A stretch of DNA of 5,321 nt from Planktotalea sp. (GTDB lineage Bacteria; Pseudomonadota; Alphaproteobacteria; Rhodobacterales; Rhodobacteraceae): contig JAHEGL010000293.1 of the NCBI GenBank assembly GCA_024645145.1, positions 1 to 5,321 on the forward strand, in the 5' to 3' direction. A program made the position numbers and the translations under genes. Below are positions 4,579 to 5,321 of this stretch, piece after piece; position 1 is the stretch's first letter, and each line of letters opens with the position of its first letter. The notes under the pieces are model-generated. The model was not told the DNA's origin. It ran no database searches and saw only the letters and a program-made list of their open reading frames with translations.

Positions 4579-4977
4579 ACGATCGCCCAGCGCATCCTGC
4601 TCTGATTGGCACGCCCCCCCGACACGACCAAATCATGATGAACGCCCTTAGGGGCGCGCAGTCTTGTACCTGATCACAACTGCAAACATCATTGGCCGAT
4701 TTTCAGATCTTCTCATTGAAGCGCGTTTAGTGAACGCTCGCTGAATATCGCTAATCAACAAAACCGTTTACCAAGTGAACAAAATAAGATATGGATCTTG
4801 CATAGCATAGCGGGCGAAAACTGTGACCTGACCCCTCCTAGCGTTGCTCGAAACGATGACGACGCGTCATAGGTTCCAAGAACAACAGACTCCGCAATCG
4901 CTTTGGGAAGTCGTCAGAAACGCAACAAGCCAAGTTGTGCTTTGTGTTTTTATTAGGATCCACTTGGGGGGAGTCTT
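4579..4977. other. 400-bp intergenic region with several short inverted repeats
   Basis: I find no convincing gene here. A small GC hairpin, CGCCC (4643-4647) with GGGCG (4652-4656), lies 65 bases after the DUF3237 stop but lacks a T-tract. Two related imperfect dyads follow: GCGTT/AACGC at 4723-4737 and GTTTACCAAGTGAAC at 4766-4780; both contain a CGTTTA...GTGAAC core, with four extra bases in the second. ATGACG (4856-4861) and CGTCAT (4865-4870) are perfect 6-bp arms about 110 bases before the SDR start. A GC-rich ribosome binding site, GGGGGGAG, lies just before the SDR ATG. The region probably holds the promoter and operators of the downstream SDR operon (inference); I could not pick a convincing -35/-10 pair. 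Confidence 0.5.
4856..4870. promoter_or_regulatory. 15-bp dyad upstream of the SDR gene, candidate operator
   Basis: ATGACG and CGTCAT are perfect 6-bp arms around ACG, centred at 4863, about 115 bases before the SDR start codon. It is the cleanest dyad in the long gap. It does not resemble the palindrome at 4078-4096 or the repeats near dctP, so if functional it would be read by another regulator. Confidence 0.35.
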
Positions 4978-5321
4978 ATGCAAGATTTTACAGGAAGCGG
5001 CGCAATCGTAACGGGCGGAGCATCTGGGTTGGGAGCTGCGACAGCGCGCTTGCTGGCAAAAAACGGCATAAACGTCACTCTGTTCGATCTCAATGAGCAC
5101 GCTGGCGAGGCATTGGCCTCTAAGATTGGTGCCAAATTTCTACGCGTTGACGTCTCTGATCCACAATCGGTTGCACAGGGTGTTGACGCTGCTGAAAAAG
5201 CAAATGGCGTGACGCGCATCTTAGCAAATTGCGCAGGAATTGGCGGCGCGGAAAAAACCGTATCGCGCGGCGCGGCGCATGATCCAGCAATGTTTGAACG
5301 TAAATTGCGAGTCAATTTGAT
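4978..5321 (+). CDS. SDR family NAD-dependent dehydrogenase, 3-hydroxyacyl-CoA dehydrogenase type, 3' end outside window
   Basis: This is the N-terminal 114 residues of a short-chain dehydrogenase/reductase, a cytoplasmic Rossmann-fold oxidoreductase usually of about 250 residues. It shows TGGASGLG (12-19, cofactor-binding glycine motif), D37 at the end of the second strand (NAD rather than NADP preference), the adenine-pocket D58-V59, NCAG (84-87) and N113 of the catalytic Asn-Ser-Tyr-Lys set. The Ser, Tyr and Lys lie beyond the right edge. TGGASGLG, FDLN and NCAGI together resemble the HSD10-like (type II) 3-hydroxyacyl-CoA dehydrogenases, so oxidation of the hydratase product is a natural but unproven role. 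The start is supported by GGGGGGAG four bases before the ATG. It begins a new transcription unit after a 400-base gap, possibly the first gene of a beta-oxidation operon continuing to the right. Confidence 0.92.
   Translation, partial: MQDFTGSGAIVTGGASGLGAATARLLAKNGINVTLFDLNEHAGEALASKIGAKFLRVDVSDPQSVAQGVDAAEKANGVTRILANCAGIGGAEKTVSRGAAHDPAMFERKLRVNL

Noticed and set aside
4643..4656. Terminator after the DUF3237 gene
   Set aside because: The stem is only 5 bp and is followed by CGCAGTCTTG rather than a T-run, so it is mentioned only as a weak hairpin.
4953..5315. Minus-strand open frame of 120 codons at the right edge
   Set aside because: The plus strand here encodes a clear SDR with cofactor motifs; the antisense frame is a by-product of its codon bias.
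1..5321. CRISPR array, insertion sequence, tRNA, riboswitch or phage element
   Set aside because: I saw no regularly spaced repeats, transposase or integrase motifs, terminal repeats, or cloverleaf structure anywhere in the window.

Overview
The window looks like a catabolic locus from a moderate-GC alphaproteobacterium, most probably a marine Rhodobacterales (Roseobacter-group) species. This is an inference from the flavour of the TRAP transporter subunits, the MarR regulators and the DUF3237 and SDR proteins; no phylogenetic marker is present.

Layout, left to right. Positions 1-1767 (minus strand) hold a TRAP transporter operon read leftward: dctP (periplasmic binding protein), a strong intercistronic hairpin, dctQ (small membrane subunit), and the first 21 codons of dctM (large membrane subunit), which starts with TTG inside a TTGA overlap and runs off the left edge. 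Positions 1768-1988 are a divergent control region with two groups of inverted repeats. A MarR regulator (1989-2471, plus) and a crotonase/enoyl-CoA hydratase (2687-3472, plus) follow. A second MarR regulator (3577-4035, minus) converges on the hydratase and is divergent from a DUF3237 protein of unknown function (4114-4578, plus). The 78-bp gap between this second regulator and DUF3237 carries a near-perfect 19-bp palindrome. After a gap of about 400 bp with several short inverted repeats, an SDR dehydrogenase of the 3-hydroxyacyl-CoA dehydrogenase type starts at 4978 and runs off the right edge.

Working model (inference): the TRAP system imports a carboxylate, which is activated to a CoA thioester by a ligase outside the window and processed by beta-oxidation-like steps, hydration by the crotonase and oxidation by the SDR. 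Two MarR regulators control separate parts, possibly by sensing the acid or its CoA ester. The substrate cannot be read from the sequence; aromatic or phenylpropanoid acids are one possibility, by analogy with other MarR/crotonase loci. I see no mobile element, CRISPR array, tRNA or rRNA, and no clearly novel system. The most interesting items are the regulatory DNA (candidate operators, a possible leaderless marR transcript, the dctP-dctQ hairpin) and the uncharacterised DUF3237 gene in this setting.
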